Source: JARRJY01 sp037388705 (GTDB taxonomy: Bacteria; Pseudomonadota; Gammaproteobacteria; UBA6429; Thiohalophilaceae). From it: 28,642 nucleotides of DNA. The notes under the pieces were generated by a model that was not told the DNA's origin, did not search any database, and saw only the letters and a program-made list of their open reading frames with translations. A program made the translations under genes and the position numbers. This document shows positions 8,371 through 16,295 of the stretch, one piece after another. The DNA lies in contig JARRJY010000006.1 of NCBI GenBank assembly GCA_037388705.1, positions 1 to 28,642 on the forward strand, in the 5' to 3' direction. Positions within the stretch are counted from its first letter, which is position 1; the number at the start of each line of letters is the position of its first letter.

Positions 8371-8393
8371 AAGGTCCTGCCTTGCAGGACCTT
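8371..8393 (-). repeat. Intercistronic inverted repeat between pdhB and the E2-E3 gene
   Basis: Perfect 10-base arms AAGGTCCTGC and GCAGGACCTT around a 3-base loop, in the 53-base gap between the pdhB stop (8401) and the ATG at 8347. No proper T-run follows on the minus strand, so it is more likely an mRNA stability or processing hairpin, or a partial attenuator, than a full terminator. Confidence 0.75.
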
Positions 8394-8400
8394 AATACAA

Positions 8401-9381
8401 TTAAATTTTACCCAATGCCTTCAACGCACCATGATATACGTCATCCGCGTTTGGAATAGCCGCTTTTTCAAGTTTGTGGTTGTAAGGAACTGGTACATCA
8501 GCCGCGTGAATACGGACAGGTTGTGAATCCAGCGCGAAGAAACAATCTTCCATAATGCCGGTAATAATTTCAGAACCCACGCCTACCGGCGCTTCATCTT
8601 CTTCTGCAACAACAACCTTGTGGGTTTTCTCAACGGACTTGCGAATCGTTTCACGATCGATTGGCTTCAGTGAACGCAGGTCAACCACTTCGGCACTGAT
8701 TCCATCTGCTTCAAGACGTTTAGCCGCTTCAAGACATAAGTGCACACTGAAGTTATAACCAATCAAAGTGATATCGGTACCTTCACGAATGACTTCAGCA
8801 CCTTCCAGTGGACGGAAGAATTCTTCATCAGGAATATCTTCCTTCAGGTTATACATCTGTTCGTGTTCGATAATGACAACCGGATCGTTGGAACGGATTG
8901 CTGATTTCAGCATGCCATAGGCATCCAGTGGGCCACGTGGGGTGACTACGCGTAAGCCGGAAGTAGACATAAACATACGAGCCAGGCGAGCCGAGTGCTG
9001 CGCTGCCAACTGGTGGGCAGTACCACCAGGTGTCCGCATAACAATCGGGCATTCCAGTTGGCCACCTGACATGTAACGAATTTTTGCTGCCGCGTTAACA
9101 ATGGTATCCAGTGCTAACAACGCAAAGTTGATGGACATAATTTCAATGACCGGGCGCATGCCAACCATTGAAGCACCGATACCAATACCGGTGTATGAAT
9201 TTTCTGAAATCGGACAGTCGATAATACGAGTTTCGCCGTACTTATCGTATAAACCGGAGGTTGCTTTATAAGTACCACCGGCAACACCAATATCCTCTCC
9301 CATGGCGATGACCATAGGGTCTCTTGCCATTTCTTCATCATGTGCGCGACGAATCGCTTCCCAATATGCTGTCTCTGCCAT
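8401..9381 (-). CDS. pdhB: Pyruvate dehydrogenase E1 component, beta subunit
   Basis: With the alpha subunit it forms the heterotetrameric, thiamine-diphosphate-dependent E1 that decarboxylates pyruvate and acetylates the lipoyl group of E2. The 326-residue length is normal. Visible family blocks are MGEDIGVAGGTYKAT (27-41), PISENSYTGIGIGASMVGMR, the RTPGGTAHQLAAQHS segment, and the C-terminal transketolase domain with VDLRSLKPID and VVVAEEDEAPVGVGSEI. It starts 11 bases after the pdhA stop, behind a GGGG, so the two subunits are cotranslated. A branched-chain or acetoin enzyme is the alternative, but the alpha subunit is distinctly PDH-like. Confidence 0.93.
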   Translation of the reverse strand: MAETAYWEAIRRAHDEEMARDPMVIAMGEDIGVAGGTYKATSGLYDKYGETRIIDCPISENSYTGIGIGASMVGMRPVIEIMSINFALLALDTIVNAAAKIRYMSGGQLECPIVMRTPGGTAHQLAAQHSARLARMFMSTSGLRVVTPRGPLDAYGMLKSAIRSNDPVVIIEHEQMYNLKEDIPDEEFFRPLEGAEVIREGTDITLIGYNFSVHLCLEAAKRLEADGISAEVVDLRSLKPIDRETIRKSVEKTHKVVVAEEDEAPVGVGSEIITGIMEDCFFALDSQPVRIHAADVPVPYNHKLEKAAIPNADDVYHGALKALGKI

Positions 9382-9392
9382 TTCTAACCCCG

Positions 9393-10406
9393 TTATTTCT
9401 GTAATGGACCGATCCAGCGAGGATCAGGATTATCGTCCAGTACGTATTTGTTCAGATCTTCGACTTTCGGTTCAGGACTTTCTTCTGCGAACTTGATAAT
9501 GTCATTTTCAATTTCATCATCAATTTCTTTTTCCATCGCCTTGATGTCTTTTGCCGTGATGACTTTGGCATCGATCAGCTTCTTGCTAAAAATCTTGATA
9601 GGATCACGCTTTTCCCATTCCGCTTCTTCTTCCTTGGTACGATAGCCCTTGGCGTCCGACATGGAATGACCACGGAAACGGTAAGTCATGAATTCAATAA
9701 AGTAAGGTTTTGATTCCTTGCGGACATAATCAATGGCTTCCTTGGCAGCTTCCATAACATTATCGATATCCATACCGTCATGCTGACTGGATTTCATGTT
9801 ATAGGCAGTATCAACGCGCTTGTATTGATCAGGCTGAGCGGTGGAACGATCAATATGTGTCCCGATGGCATAACCGTTATTTTCACAAACAAACAGCACC
9901 GGCAGGTCCCAGATAGATGCCATGTTCATGGTTTCGTGGAAGGTACCCTGGTTATTGGCACCATCTCCGAGGAAGCATATGGCAATTTGACCGGAACCTT
10001 TATGCTTACAACCCAGTGCAAGACCTGCTGCCAACGGGAAAGGCTGACCGACCAGGGCATAACCACCCATAAAGTTCTGGCCAGCATCAAAGATATGCAT
10101 GGAGCCGCCACGGCCCTTGGAAGAACCGGTTTCTTTACCATACAGTTCTGCCATTACTTCACGTGGAGCTGCTCCTGTTTTAATGGCATGGATATGATCA
10201 CGGTAACCCGTGATCACGTAATCATTCTTTTCACCCTGGCCAACGTTTGCCATTTCCAGCACACCGGTAGCCACTGCTTCCTGACCTGAATACAGGTGGA
10301 GGAAGCCCCCAATTTTGCGTTCCATGTAGGCTTCAAAAGTACGATCTTCGAAGCGACGAAAGAAAATCATTTCCCGCAAAAGGCGCTTTTTATCCGCATC
10401 GTTCAT
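9393..10406 (-). CDS. pdhA: Pyruvate dehydrogenase E1 component, alpha subunit
   Basis: Binds thiamine diphosphate at the alpha/beta interface of E1. In 337 residues it has the alpha-subunit opening (FFRRFEDRTFEAYMERKIGGF), GYRDH (67-71), the thiamine motif that starts GDGANNQGTFHE (147-158) and ends in ENN (175-177), and YRFRGHSMSDAKGYRTKEE (242-260), the region that carries the phosphorylation loop in mitochondrial enzymes. An AAGGA 8 bases before the ATG fixes the start. It is the first gene of the operon pdhA-pdhB-E2/E3. Most Gammaproteobacteria use the single-chain AceE E1 instead, so this heteromeric type is a notable choice. Confidence 0.94.
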   Translation of the reverse strand: MNDADKKRLLREMIFFRRFEDRTFEAYMERKIGGFLHLYSGQEAVATGVLEMANVGQGEKNDYVITGYRDHIHAIKTGAAPREVMAELYGKETGSSKGRGGSMHIFDAGQNFMGGYALVGQPFPLAAGLALGCKHKGSGQIAICFLGDGANNQGTFHETMNMASIWDLPVLFVCENNGYAIGTHIDRSTAQPDQYKRVDTAYNMKSSQHDGMDIDNVMEAAKEAIDYVRKESKPYFIEFMTYRFRGHSMSDAKGYRTKEEEAEWEKRDPIKIFSKKLIDAKVITAKDIKAMEKEIDDEIENDIIKFAEESPEPKVEDLNKYVLDDNPDPRWIGPLQK

Positions 10407-10730
10407 ATGGGATCCTTCAATCTGAGTTGCTTATTCTATATTGATAGTCTCTGCGCGAGCTTAAAACGCGCGGACAGACACATCCAAAGGCGCGTATGAT
10501 CGGCTTTTTAGCCTCTCAGGTCAAGGAAAATGACCCTTTTTGGTCCCTTTTAATCAAGTATTTTTTAAGGTTTTTCAATAGCTTAAATCATTGATACCAA
10601 GGTGCATAACATTTACTGGTTGGATGTTTTTTGAGCAAAAACGAGCCGTTTTTAAATTTATTTAATAATTGCACCCTTTTCGCCGATAAACTAACAGCTT
10701 TTGTGTGTAAAAATATTTTAAGACTCCCCG
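10407..10730. other. Intergenic region between divergent pdhA and the NTF2-like gene
   Basis: These 324 bases hold no credible gene. The left half carries the probable pdh promoter and its repeats. The right half (10550-10730) is very AT-rich, with runs of T and A, and should carry the promoter of the rightward fumC operon. A possible -35 TTGAGC near 10631 and TAAATT 16 bases on are weak matches. Confidence 0.45.
10496..10545 (-). promoter_or_regulatory. Likely pdh operon promoter with overlapping GGTC/GACC repeat
   Basis: On the minus strand a -35 TTGACC (10524-10519) and a -10 GATCAT (10501-10496) are separated by 17 bases, about 90 bases upstream of pdhA. Overlapping and just upstream of the -35 are alternating half-sites: GGTCA (10519-10523), TGACC (10531-10535) and GGTC (10542-10545), with A/T-rich spacers. 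This looks like an operator, possibly for a repressor of the pyruvate dehydrogenase operon, but it is not the enterobacterial PdhR consensus. Confidence 0.42.
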
Positions 10731-11132
10731 ATGTCAGAAGAAAACTTTAATCCGCAGGCCATTATTGTTGACTGGTGCAATCGCATCTCGCGAAGCATTA
10801 CCCGTCGAGATCTTGAAGAACATATGCAACATGTTTCAGAAAAGGTCCGAATTTACGGTGTACCTGGCTATAAGCAGCTGACATTTTTTGACTGGGAAAA
10901 ACGTCGTAGTCATGAGTTTCGCCACAACCTGATTGACACGCTGACCTATAAACTTAACCGCATAAAAACTTCCACCCCGGTGCGTATTCAATTTCATGCC
11001 GAAGAAACCATGCAAGGTGTGTCCGGACAGGTTATTATTCTTGATAAAGAAATAACGCTAGAATTACACCCTCAACGAAAACTTTGGCAGGTTGTCGAAG
11101 AAAACATCAAAAACTGGGGGGTGCAAGAATAA
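10731..11132 (+). CDS. Small NTF2-like (SnoaL-type) protein of unknown function
   Basis: A 133-residue soluble protein without signal peptide or membrane segment. The order of an amphipathic helical N-terminus (IIVDWCNRISRSITRRDLEEHMQHVS), a short strand and loop (VRIYGVPGYKQLTFFDW), another helix, and a C-terminal series of strands (PVRIQFHAEETMQGVSGQVIILDKEITLELH) is that of a cone-shaped NTF2-like fold; this is a shape-based call. It is the first gene of a compact operon and ends 15 bases before fumC. The ribosome site is poor. No catalytic residues can be assigned. Confidence 0.6.
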   Translation: MSEENFNPQAIIVDWCNRISRSITRRDLEEHMQHVSEKVRIYGVPGYKQLTFFDWEKRRSHEFRHNLIDTLTYKLNRIKTSTPVRIQFHAEETMQGVSGQVIILDKEITLELHPQRKLWQVVEENIKNWGVQE

Positions 11133-11147
11133 AGGATTGCCAACCGC

Positions 11148-12530
11148 ATGGGTGACAAAAATTTTCGAACTGAAAAGGACAGCATGGGCGAACTAAAGGT
11201 CCCTGCCGATGCTTTATACGCAGCACAAACTCAACGCGCTATTGATAATTTCCCGATTAGTGGCCAACCCATGCCAGCATCATTTATTCATGCCCTGGGA
11301 CATGTCAAACATGCCTGCGCAACCGCCAATGCCAGCTTAAATCTCATTGACAAAAAAATTGCTGACGCCATCAGGGATGCCTCAAAAGAAATCAGTGACG
11401 GTCAGCATGATGATCAATTCCCAATAGATATCTTTCAGACCGGCTCCGGCACCAGTACCAATATGAATGCCAACGAGGTGATTGCGCACCTGGCCAGCAA
11501 GGCACTGGGAGAACAAGTTCACCCCAATGATCACGTCAACATGAGCCAAAGCTCTAATGATGTTATTCCCACAACAATTAACGTCAGTGCCTGTATCGAA
11601 ATTCAGAACCAGCTTATGCCTGCCCTGCTGCACCTGGTAAAAACTCTGAAGGTTAAGGCAGCAGAAACAAGCAAGAGTGTCAAAACAGGTCGCACCCATT
11701 TAATGGATGCCATGCCAATCACCCTTGAACAGGAAATCCAGGCCTGGATTGATCAGTTGAGCTATGACATGGAACGTATTAATGATGCCATGCAACGCTT
11801 AACGGCAATACCTCAAGGTGGTACAGCAGTAGGCACAGGCATCAATGCCCATGAAGACTTTGGCAAGGAAGTGGCGCAGGCATTACTTGATGAAACCGGC
11901 ATTGCCTTCAAGGCAATGGCTAACCCGTTTGTAGGCCTGGCCAGCCAGGACAGTGCGGTTGAAATGAGCGGCCAGTTAAAAACCCTGGCAGTCTCGCTTA
12001 TGAAAATTGCCAATGATTTACGCTGGATGAACAGTGGTCCGCTGGCGGGACTGGGTGAGATTGAACTGCCCGCATTACAACCCGGTAGCTCAATTATGCC
12101 GGGTAAAGTTAACCCTGTTATTCCGGAGGCCGTTGCCATGGTCGCGGCACAGGTCATGGGTAATGACACTACTATCGCTGTTGCCGGTCAGTCCGGAAAC
12201 TTTCAGCTTAATGTGATGTTACCGGTAATTGCCGCCAACTTGTTACAGAGTATAGAACTGCTCGCTAACGCTTCCCGTGTACTGGCTGATAAAGCAATCG
12301 CAGGTTTCAATGTTAATGAAGACAACATGAAAGCTGCGCTGGATCGTAACCCTATTCTCGTTACTGCACTAAACCGGGTTATTGGTTATGAACAAGGTGC
12401 CGCGATTGCCAAGAAAGCCTATGCAGAAGGTCGTGCTGTCATCGATGTAGCTGTCGAAATGACGGACCTTTCAGAAGATGAATTAAAAAACTTACTCGAC
12501 CCCGCAAAGCTTGCTCACCCCAATGACTAA
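11148..12530 (+). CDS. fumC: Fumarate hydratase, class II
   Basis: Iron-free, homotetrameric fumarase that interconverts fumarate and malate in the TCA cycle. The 460 residues have the usual length and order: TGSGTSTNMNANEV (98-111), SQSSNDVIPT (133-142), GRTHLMDAMP (181-190) with the conserved histidine, and the superfamily signature GSSIMPGKVNP (313-323). The HLMDAMP variant replaces HLQDATP of E. coli FumC; I take it as normal for one FumC subgroup. The N-terminus FRTEKDSMGELKVPADALY aligns with family starts, and an AAAGGA stands 12 bases upstream. Second gene of the operon, followed by tag after 2 bases. Aspartase and argininosuccinate lyase are excluded by these motifs. Confidence 0.94.
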   Translation: MGDKNFRTEKDSMGELKVPADALYAAQTQRAIDNFPISGQPMPASFIHALGHVKHACATANASLNLIDKKIADAIRDASKEISDGQHDDQFPIDIFQTGSGTSTNMNANEVIAHLASKALGEQVHPNDHVNMSQSSNDVIPTTINVSACIEIQNQLMPALLHLVKTLKVKAAETSKSVKTGRTHLMDAMPITLEQEIQAWIDQLSYDMERINDAMQRLTAIPQGGTAVGTGINAHEDFGKEVAQALLDETGIAFKAMANPFVGLASQDSAVEMSGQLKTLAVSLMKIANDLRWMNSGPLAGLGEIELPALQPGSSIMPGKVNPVIPEAVAMVAAQVMGNDTTIAVAGQSGNFQLNVMLPVIAANLLQSIELLANASRVLADKAIAGFNVNEDNMKAALDRNPILVTALNRVIGYEQGAAIAKKAYAEGRAVIDVAVEMTDLSEDELKNLLDPAKLAHPND

Positions 12531-12532
12531 TC

Positions 12533-13105
12533 ATGTGCAAACGCTGCTCCTGGCCCGGTACTGATCCTCTATATATAAAATATCATGATGAAGAATGGGG
12601 GGTGCCACTGCATGATGAGAATCGCCTGTTTGAATTCCTGATTCTTGAAGGTGCCCAGGCAGGTTTAAGCTGGATTACCATCCTGAAAAAGCGCGAAGCT
12701 TACCGAAAAGCCTATTATGATTTTAACGTAAAAAAGGTTGCCCGGTTTAATATACGTTCAGTAGAACGTTTACTGAATAATCCCGGTATCGTTCGCAACC
12801 GTTTAAAAATTGAAGCATCTATTACTAATGCCCAGGCATATCTGGCTATCCAGGATAAATATGGCAGTTTTAATGATTTTATCTGGAACTATGTCGATGG
12901 CAAAGCTGTACAAAACAACTATAAAACGCTGAAACAAATACCCGCCTCAACACCAATTTCTGATAAAATCAGTAAAGATTTAAAAAAGCAGGGTTTTAAA
13001 TTTGTCGGTAGTACTATTTGCTATGCCTTCATGCAAGCAACCGGCATGGTAAACGATCACATTACCGGCTGTTATCGATACAAAGAAGTTGCGAAATTAA
13101 AATGA
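12533..13105 (+). CDS. tag: DNA-3-methyladenine glycosylase I
   Basis: Removes 3-methyladenine from alkylated DNA and begins base-excision repair. In 190 residues it keeps the zinc site that pins the termini together in E. coli Tag (Cys5, His18, His176, Cys180), the catalytic-pocket glutamate (Glu39 in LILEGAQAGLSW) and Trp47. The opening CSWPGTDPLYIKYHDEEWGVP and the end GMVNDHITGCYRY match the family closely. The gene starts 2 bases after the fumC stop without its own clear ribosome site, and its stop overlaps the next start as ATGA, so expression is probably coupled along the operon. Confidence 0.94.
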   Translation: MCKRCSWPGTDPLYIKYHDEEWGVPLHDENRLFEFLILEGAQAGLSWITILKKREAYRKAYYDFNVKKVARFNIRSVERLLNNPGIVRNRLKIEASITNAQAYLAIQDKYGSFNDFIWNYVDGKAVQNNYKTLKQIPASTPISDKISKDLKKQGFKFVGSTICYAFMQATGMVNDHITGCYRYKEVAKLK

Positions 13106-14085
13106 ATAAAAAAACAGTAAATTCTTTTCTACATTTTATGGGGATTAGTTCAGAAGGCTCTATCAGCCATACAGAAAGACTGGTTTCGGCCCTGGGTGGC
13201 TTTATTGGTATTTTTGGTATTTTTATTGTTAGCAGACAATTTCTAAGTCAAGCCGATGCGATATTGATCGTCGCGTCGATGGGTGCCTCTGCCGTGTTGC
13301 TATTCGCCGTGCCACATGGAAAACTTTCACAACCATGGGCACTACTGGGTGGCCATTTTATTTCTGCCTGTGTAGGCGTCACCATTGCCTCGCTGATAGG
13401 TAATATATATCTTGCTGCAGGTCTTGCCGTAGGACTGGCCATTGGTGTCATGCACTACTTACGTTGCATACATCCACCAGGTGGCGCAACGGCATTAATT
13501 GCTGTCATAGGCGGTCCTTCGGTATCAGCATTGGGTTATCAGTTTGTCATTACTCCCATCCTGTTAAACGCGATGATTATTTTTATCATTGCAATTATTT
13601 TTAATTATCTTTTTCACTGGCGACGTTACCCGGTCAGCCTGATGTCCCATTCAGAACCGGGTTATGATTCTCCCAAGCATGACCAGGCTGGTGCAATAAA
13701 CCTTTCCATGTTCAACGATGGCGATTTGAAATACGCCGCCAGGAAAATGGACCTGGTACTGGATATTACACATGAAGATCTGATGCGTCTGTTCGCCCTG
13801 GCTAATCGTCATGCCATGGGGCGCTTTGTTAAACCGGAAAACCTTAAAATAGAGCATTACTATAGTAACGGACTTTACGGTAAGCTCTGGTCAGTACGAC
13901 AAATAATTGATGAATCTGATGATGTCATTACTTACCGGGTTGCTGCCGGTGCTGATCGACGTCGCCAGGCATCCTGTACCAAGGATGAATTTTCAAAATG
14001 GGCACGATTTGAAGTCAGTCACCAGGACGACCAGTGGCATCGCGTAGAAAAAGTCGAAGAAGCACAACAAGATAACCAGCCATGA
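13102..14085 (+). CDS. HPP family integral membrane protein with a cytosolic C-terminal extension
   Basis: The N-terminal half has four membrane segments (about 28-46, 52-70, 80-117 with a break, 148-170) and the family motif HPPGGAT at 124-130. Some HPP proteins of cyanobacteria and plastids transport nitrite, but the substrate here is unknown. The last 140 or so residues are soluble; I see no recognisable CBS pair, which many bacterial HPP proteins carry there. The ATG at 13102 overlaps the tag stop as ATGA and opens directly into the membrane domain (MNKKTVNSFLHFMGISSE). The frame is open 28 codons further upstream, but that part is the tag gene read in another frame. The stop overlaps pyrC by 4 bases. 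Confidence 0.85.
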   Translation: MNKKTVNSFLHFMGISSEGSISHTERLVSALGGFIGIFGIFIVSRQFLSQADAILIVASMGASAVLLFAVPHGKLSQPWALLGGHFISACVGVTIASLIGNIYLAAGLAVGLAIGVMHYLRCIHPPGGATALIAVIGGPSVSALGYQFVITPILLNAMIIFIIAIIFNYLFHWRRYPVSLMSHSEPGYDSPKHDQAGAINLSMFNDGDLKYAARKMDLVLDITHEDLMRLFALANRHAMGRFVKPENLKIEHYYSNGLYGKLWSVRQIIDESDDVITYRVAAGADRRRQASCTKDEFSKWARFEVSHQDDQWHRVEKVEEAQQDNQP

Positions 14086-15116
14086 CAAACAAGATTACAC
14101 TAACTAAACCGGATGACTGGCATTTACACGTGCGCGATGGTGACGTACTCAACGATGTGGTGCCTTATACCGCAAAACAATTTGCCCGCGCCATCATCAT
14201 GCCTAACCTTAAACCTCCGGTAACGACAACCGAGCAAGCATTAAACTATCGTGATCGCGTGCTTTCTGCCTTACCTGTTGGTACTGAATTCGAAGCACTG
14301 ATGACACTTTACCTTACAGACAACACTGACATTGATGAAATTCACAGGGCAGCCGAGTCTGAGCATGTTCATGCAGTGAAATACTATCCTGCAGGTGCAA
14401 CTACCAATTCTGACTCCGGGGTTACTGACATTACTAAAGCTTACCCTGCTATTAAAGCAATGGCAGAATCCGGCTTGCCATTACTGGTTCATGGTGAAGT
14501 CACCGATCCAGGTGTTGATATCTTTGACCGTGAAGCGGTGTTTATTGAACGTGTACTGAAACCTGTGCTTGATGCAATTCCGGATTTAAAACTGGTAATG
14601 GAACACATCACTACAAAACAGGCGGCCGAGTTTGTACAACAGGCTGGCGATAACGTTGCGGCAACAATTACCCCGCAACATCTTTTATATAACAGGAATG
14701 CCATTTTCCAGGGCGGTATCCGCCCCCACTACTTTTGTTTACCGATACTCAAGCGTGAGCAACATCGTGAAGCATTAGTGGAAGCGGCTACCAGTGGAAG
14801 TTCCAGATACTTCCTTGGTACCGATAGCGCCCCACATGCACAATCAACCAAGGAGTCTTCTTGTGGTTGTGCCGGCATGTTTAGTGCCTATTCCGCGATT
14901 GAACTTTATACCGAAGCATTTGAAAAAGCCGGGGCCCTGGATAAGCTGGAAGGTTTTGCCAGTCACCATGGGCCGGACTTCTATGGCCTTCCCAGAAATA
15001 CTGATACCATTACCCTGGCAAAAGAAGAGTGGACTGTTCCGGATAAATTACCTTTTGCCAATGAAACAATTGTACCTATGCGTGCAGGAGAACAGGTTGG
15101 ATGGAAGCTGGCCTGA
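14082..15116 (+). CDS. pyrC: Dihydroorotase
   Basis: Cyclises carbamoyl-aspartate to dihydroorotate, the third step of pyrimidine synthesis. At 344 residues it is the short, class II PyrC of E. coli type. The metal site is complete: HLH (His14, His16), carboxylated Lys100 in VKYYPAGATTNS, His137 in LVHGE, His175 in MEHITT and Asp248 in GTDSAPH. Other markers are IIMPNLKPPVTT (38-49) and TPQHLLYNRN (197-206). The ATG overlaps the HPP gene stop (ATGA), making it the last gene of the five-gene operon. Joining a pyrimidine enzyme to fumarase and a DNA repair enzyme looks incidental. Confidence 0.96.
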   Translation: MTNKITLTKPDDWHLHVRDGDVLNDVVPYTAKQFARAIIMPNLKPPVTTTEQALNYRDRVLSALPVGTEFEALMTLYLTDNTDIDEIHRAAESEHVHAVKYYPAGATTNSDSGVTDITKAYPAIKAMAESGLPLLVHGEVTDPGVDIFDREAVFIERVLKPVLDAIPDLKLVMEHITTKQAAEFVQQAGDNVAATITPQHLLYNRNAIFQGGIRPHYFCLPILKREQHREALVEAATSGSSRYFLGTDSAPHAQSTKESSCGCAGMFSAYSAIELYTEAFEKAGALDKLEGFASHHGPDFYGLPRNTDTITLAKEEWTVPDKLPFANETIVPMRAGEQVGWKLA

Positions 15117-15172
15117 TATATTAATGAATGCCAAAACTGTCATTCATAGTCATCTTGTTTATTTAGACGTGT

Positions 15173-15200
15173 AACCTGATTTTCGTTCAGGTTAAATAAA
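15173..15200. terminator. Probable hairpin terminator between convergent pyrC and ZIP gene
   Basis: Arms AACCTGA (15173-15179) and TCAGGTT (15187-15193) enclose a 7-base loop, and flanking TTTATTT (from 15158) can pair with AAATAAA (15194-15200). It is one of three inverted repeats in this gap; the others are ATGAATG/CATTCAT (15124-15147) and CATTGATT/AATCAATG (15206-15231). None has a classical T-run, so termination here is inferred from position and structure. Confidence 0.4.
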
Positions 15201-15211
15201 TGAATCATTGA

Positions 15212-15958
15212 TTACCCTGGTAGAATCAATGTAAGAATGGCATGAACCAATACACTAAATATGATACCTAGCACAAATATATGGATGTAACCATATCGTC
15301 TTGCCATTGGCACTAACTCATGTAACGACACAAATATCATCGCTCCGGCTGCAAAGCTCAGAAATACTGGAACCAACGATTCACTCAAGTAAGCCGCATA
15401 CAATCCCAGTGCAGCGCCAGCCGGCTCTGCGAAACCAGATAAAAATGCAGCCTTATAAAGAAACTGTTTTTTATGTAACGTTGCAGCCGGGACGGCAATA
15501 GCGAACTCTTCTGGAATATTGTGTAAAGCGATCGCTAAAGCCACAAAAAAACCCAGTGATGGTGAAGTAATGAAAGAATTGGCCATTGCAAACCCTTCAG
15601 GAATATCATGCAGAATCAAACCAAAGGCAACAAGGTAGGCACTTCTCATTAAACGCACATTAATCTGTCCTTTTTCTTTAAACAGATGTGTATGAGGAAT
15701 TAACCAGTGCAGAACAGCAATAAAACAGGCACCTGATAGAAGTGCAAAAAAAGCCTGCTCAGTGTTGCTTGCTGATATTGCTGCGGGTAATAACTCAAGA
15801 AAAGAAACCAGCAACATGATACCAGTAGAAAATCCAATACCAAATGCTATTGCTCTGGGACTTCTGGTAAAATGGATTGCCAGGGTGACACCAATTATCG
15901 TTGTCATGCCAGAGAGTAATGCCAGTAGAGAAATAACAAAAAATGATGACTGGTTCAT
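15212..15958 (-). CDS. ZIP family divalent metal transporter
   Basis: A 248-residue inner-membrane protein with eight likely membrane segments. The two metal-site helices are clear: HDIPEGFA (117-124) and HNIPEEFA (146-153), as in ZupT-type ZIP proteins that import zinc, iron or other divalent cations. A cytosolic histidine-containing loop between segments 3 and 4 is short (IPHTHLFKEKG). Its ATG overlaps the stop of the NifX-like gene (ATGA), so it is the last gene of a four-gene operon with two half-permeases and that protein. The metal specificity cannot be read from the sequence. Confidence 0.9.
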   Translation of the reverse strand: MNQSSFFVISLLALLSGMTTIIGVTLAIHFTRSPRAIAFGIGFSTGIMLLVSFLELLPAAISASNTEQAFFALLSGACFIAVLHWLIPHTHLFKEKGQINVRLMRSAYLVAFGLILHDIPEGFAMANSFITSPSLGFFVALAIALHNIPEEFAIAVPAATLHKKQFLYKAAFLSGFAEPAGAALGLYAAYLSESLVPVFLSFAAGAMIFVSLHELVPMARRYGYIHIFVLGIIFSVLVHAILTLILPG

Positions 15959-16266
15959 TTCGTCAGAACATCATTTATAACACCTGAGACAATACCTGCC
16001 TTTTGTATTAGTTGGACCCCATTATCTTCCAGTTCACCAACAAATCGCCCGCCAAAATCTGCAGCCACAGCTAATGTAATACCCTGTTGAACAAGCAAGT
16101 GCGCAGCTTTGGGCCCAGCACCTCGATCCACGTTGCTGTACGGATTGCTAAGCACTTCCACCATTTTACCGTTCGCATCAAAAACCAGGTAATATGGCGC
16201 ACGTGCTCCACGTTGTGAAACCTGTGCATTAATATCTTGTCCTTCTGCAGCAATAGCTATCTTCAT
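15955..16266 (-). CDS. NifX/NifB-type dinitrogenase FeMo-cofactor-binding domain protein
   Basis: A 103-residue single-domain protein of the NifX/NafY/NifB C-terminal fold: it opens with MKIAIAAEGQDINAQVSQRGARAPYYLVFD, has a middle SNPYSNVDRGAGPKAAHLLVQQG and continues IT-LAVAADFGG. In nitrogen fixers this fold binds FeMo-cofactor or its precursor. Stand-alone copies occur widely in non-fixers and their role is unsettled, with metal-cluster binding suspected. No other nif gene is near. A perfect AGGAGG precedes the ATG, hinting at higher expression than its neighbours. Context with half-permeases and a ZIP transporter points to metal or metal-cluster handling. Confidence 0.82.
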   Translation of the reverse strand: MKIAIAAEGQDINAQVSQRGARAPYYLVFDANGKMVEVLSNPYSNVDRGAGPKAAHLLVQQGITLAVAADFGGRFVGELEDNGVQLIQKAGIVSGVINDVLTK

Positions 16267-16295
16267 ATTTTTCCTCCTCTCTCGCTGGTCTTTGA

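Noticed and set aside
8348..8371. Upstream TTG start for the E2-E3 protein
   Set aside because: The TTG at 8371 overlaps the intercistronic hairpin and has no ribosome site, while the ATG at 8347 has an AAGAAG in front and begins like known E2 proteins.
13018..13101. 28-codon N-terminal extension of the HPP protein
   Set aside because: It lies wholly inside tag and reads as an arbitrary, non-membrane peptide; the ATGA overlap at 13102 is the natural start.
15955..16266. Evidence for nitrogen fixation from the NifX-like gene
   Set aside because: Single-domain proteins of this fold are common in non-fixing bacteria and no other nif gene is present.
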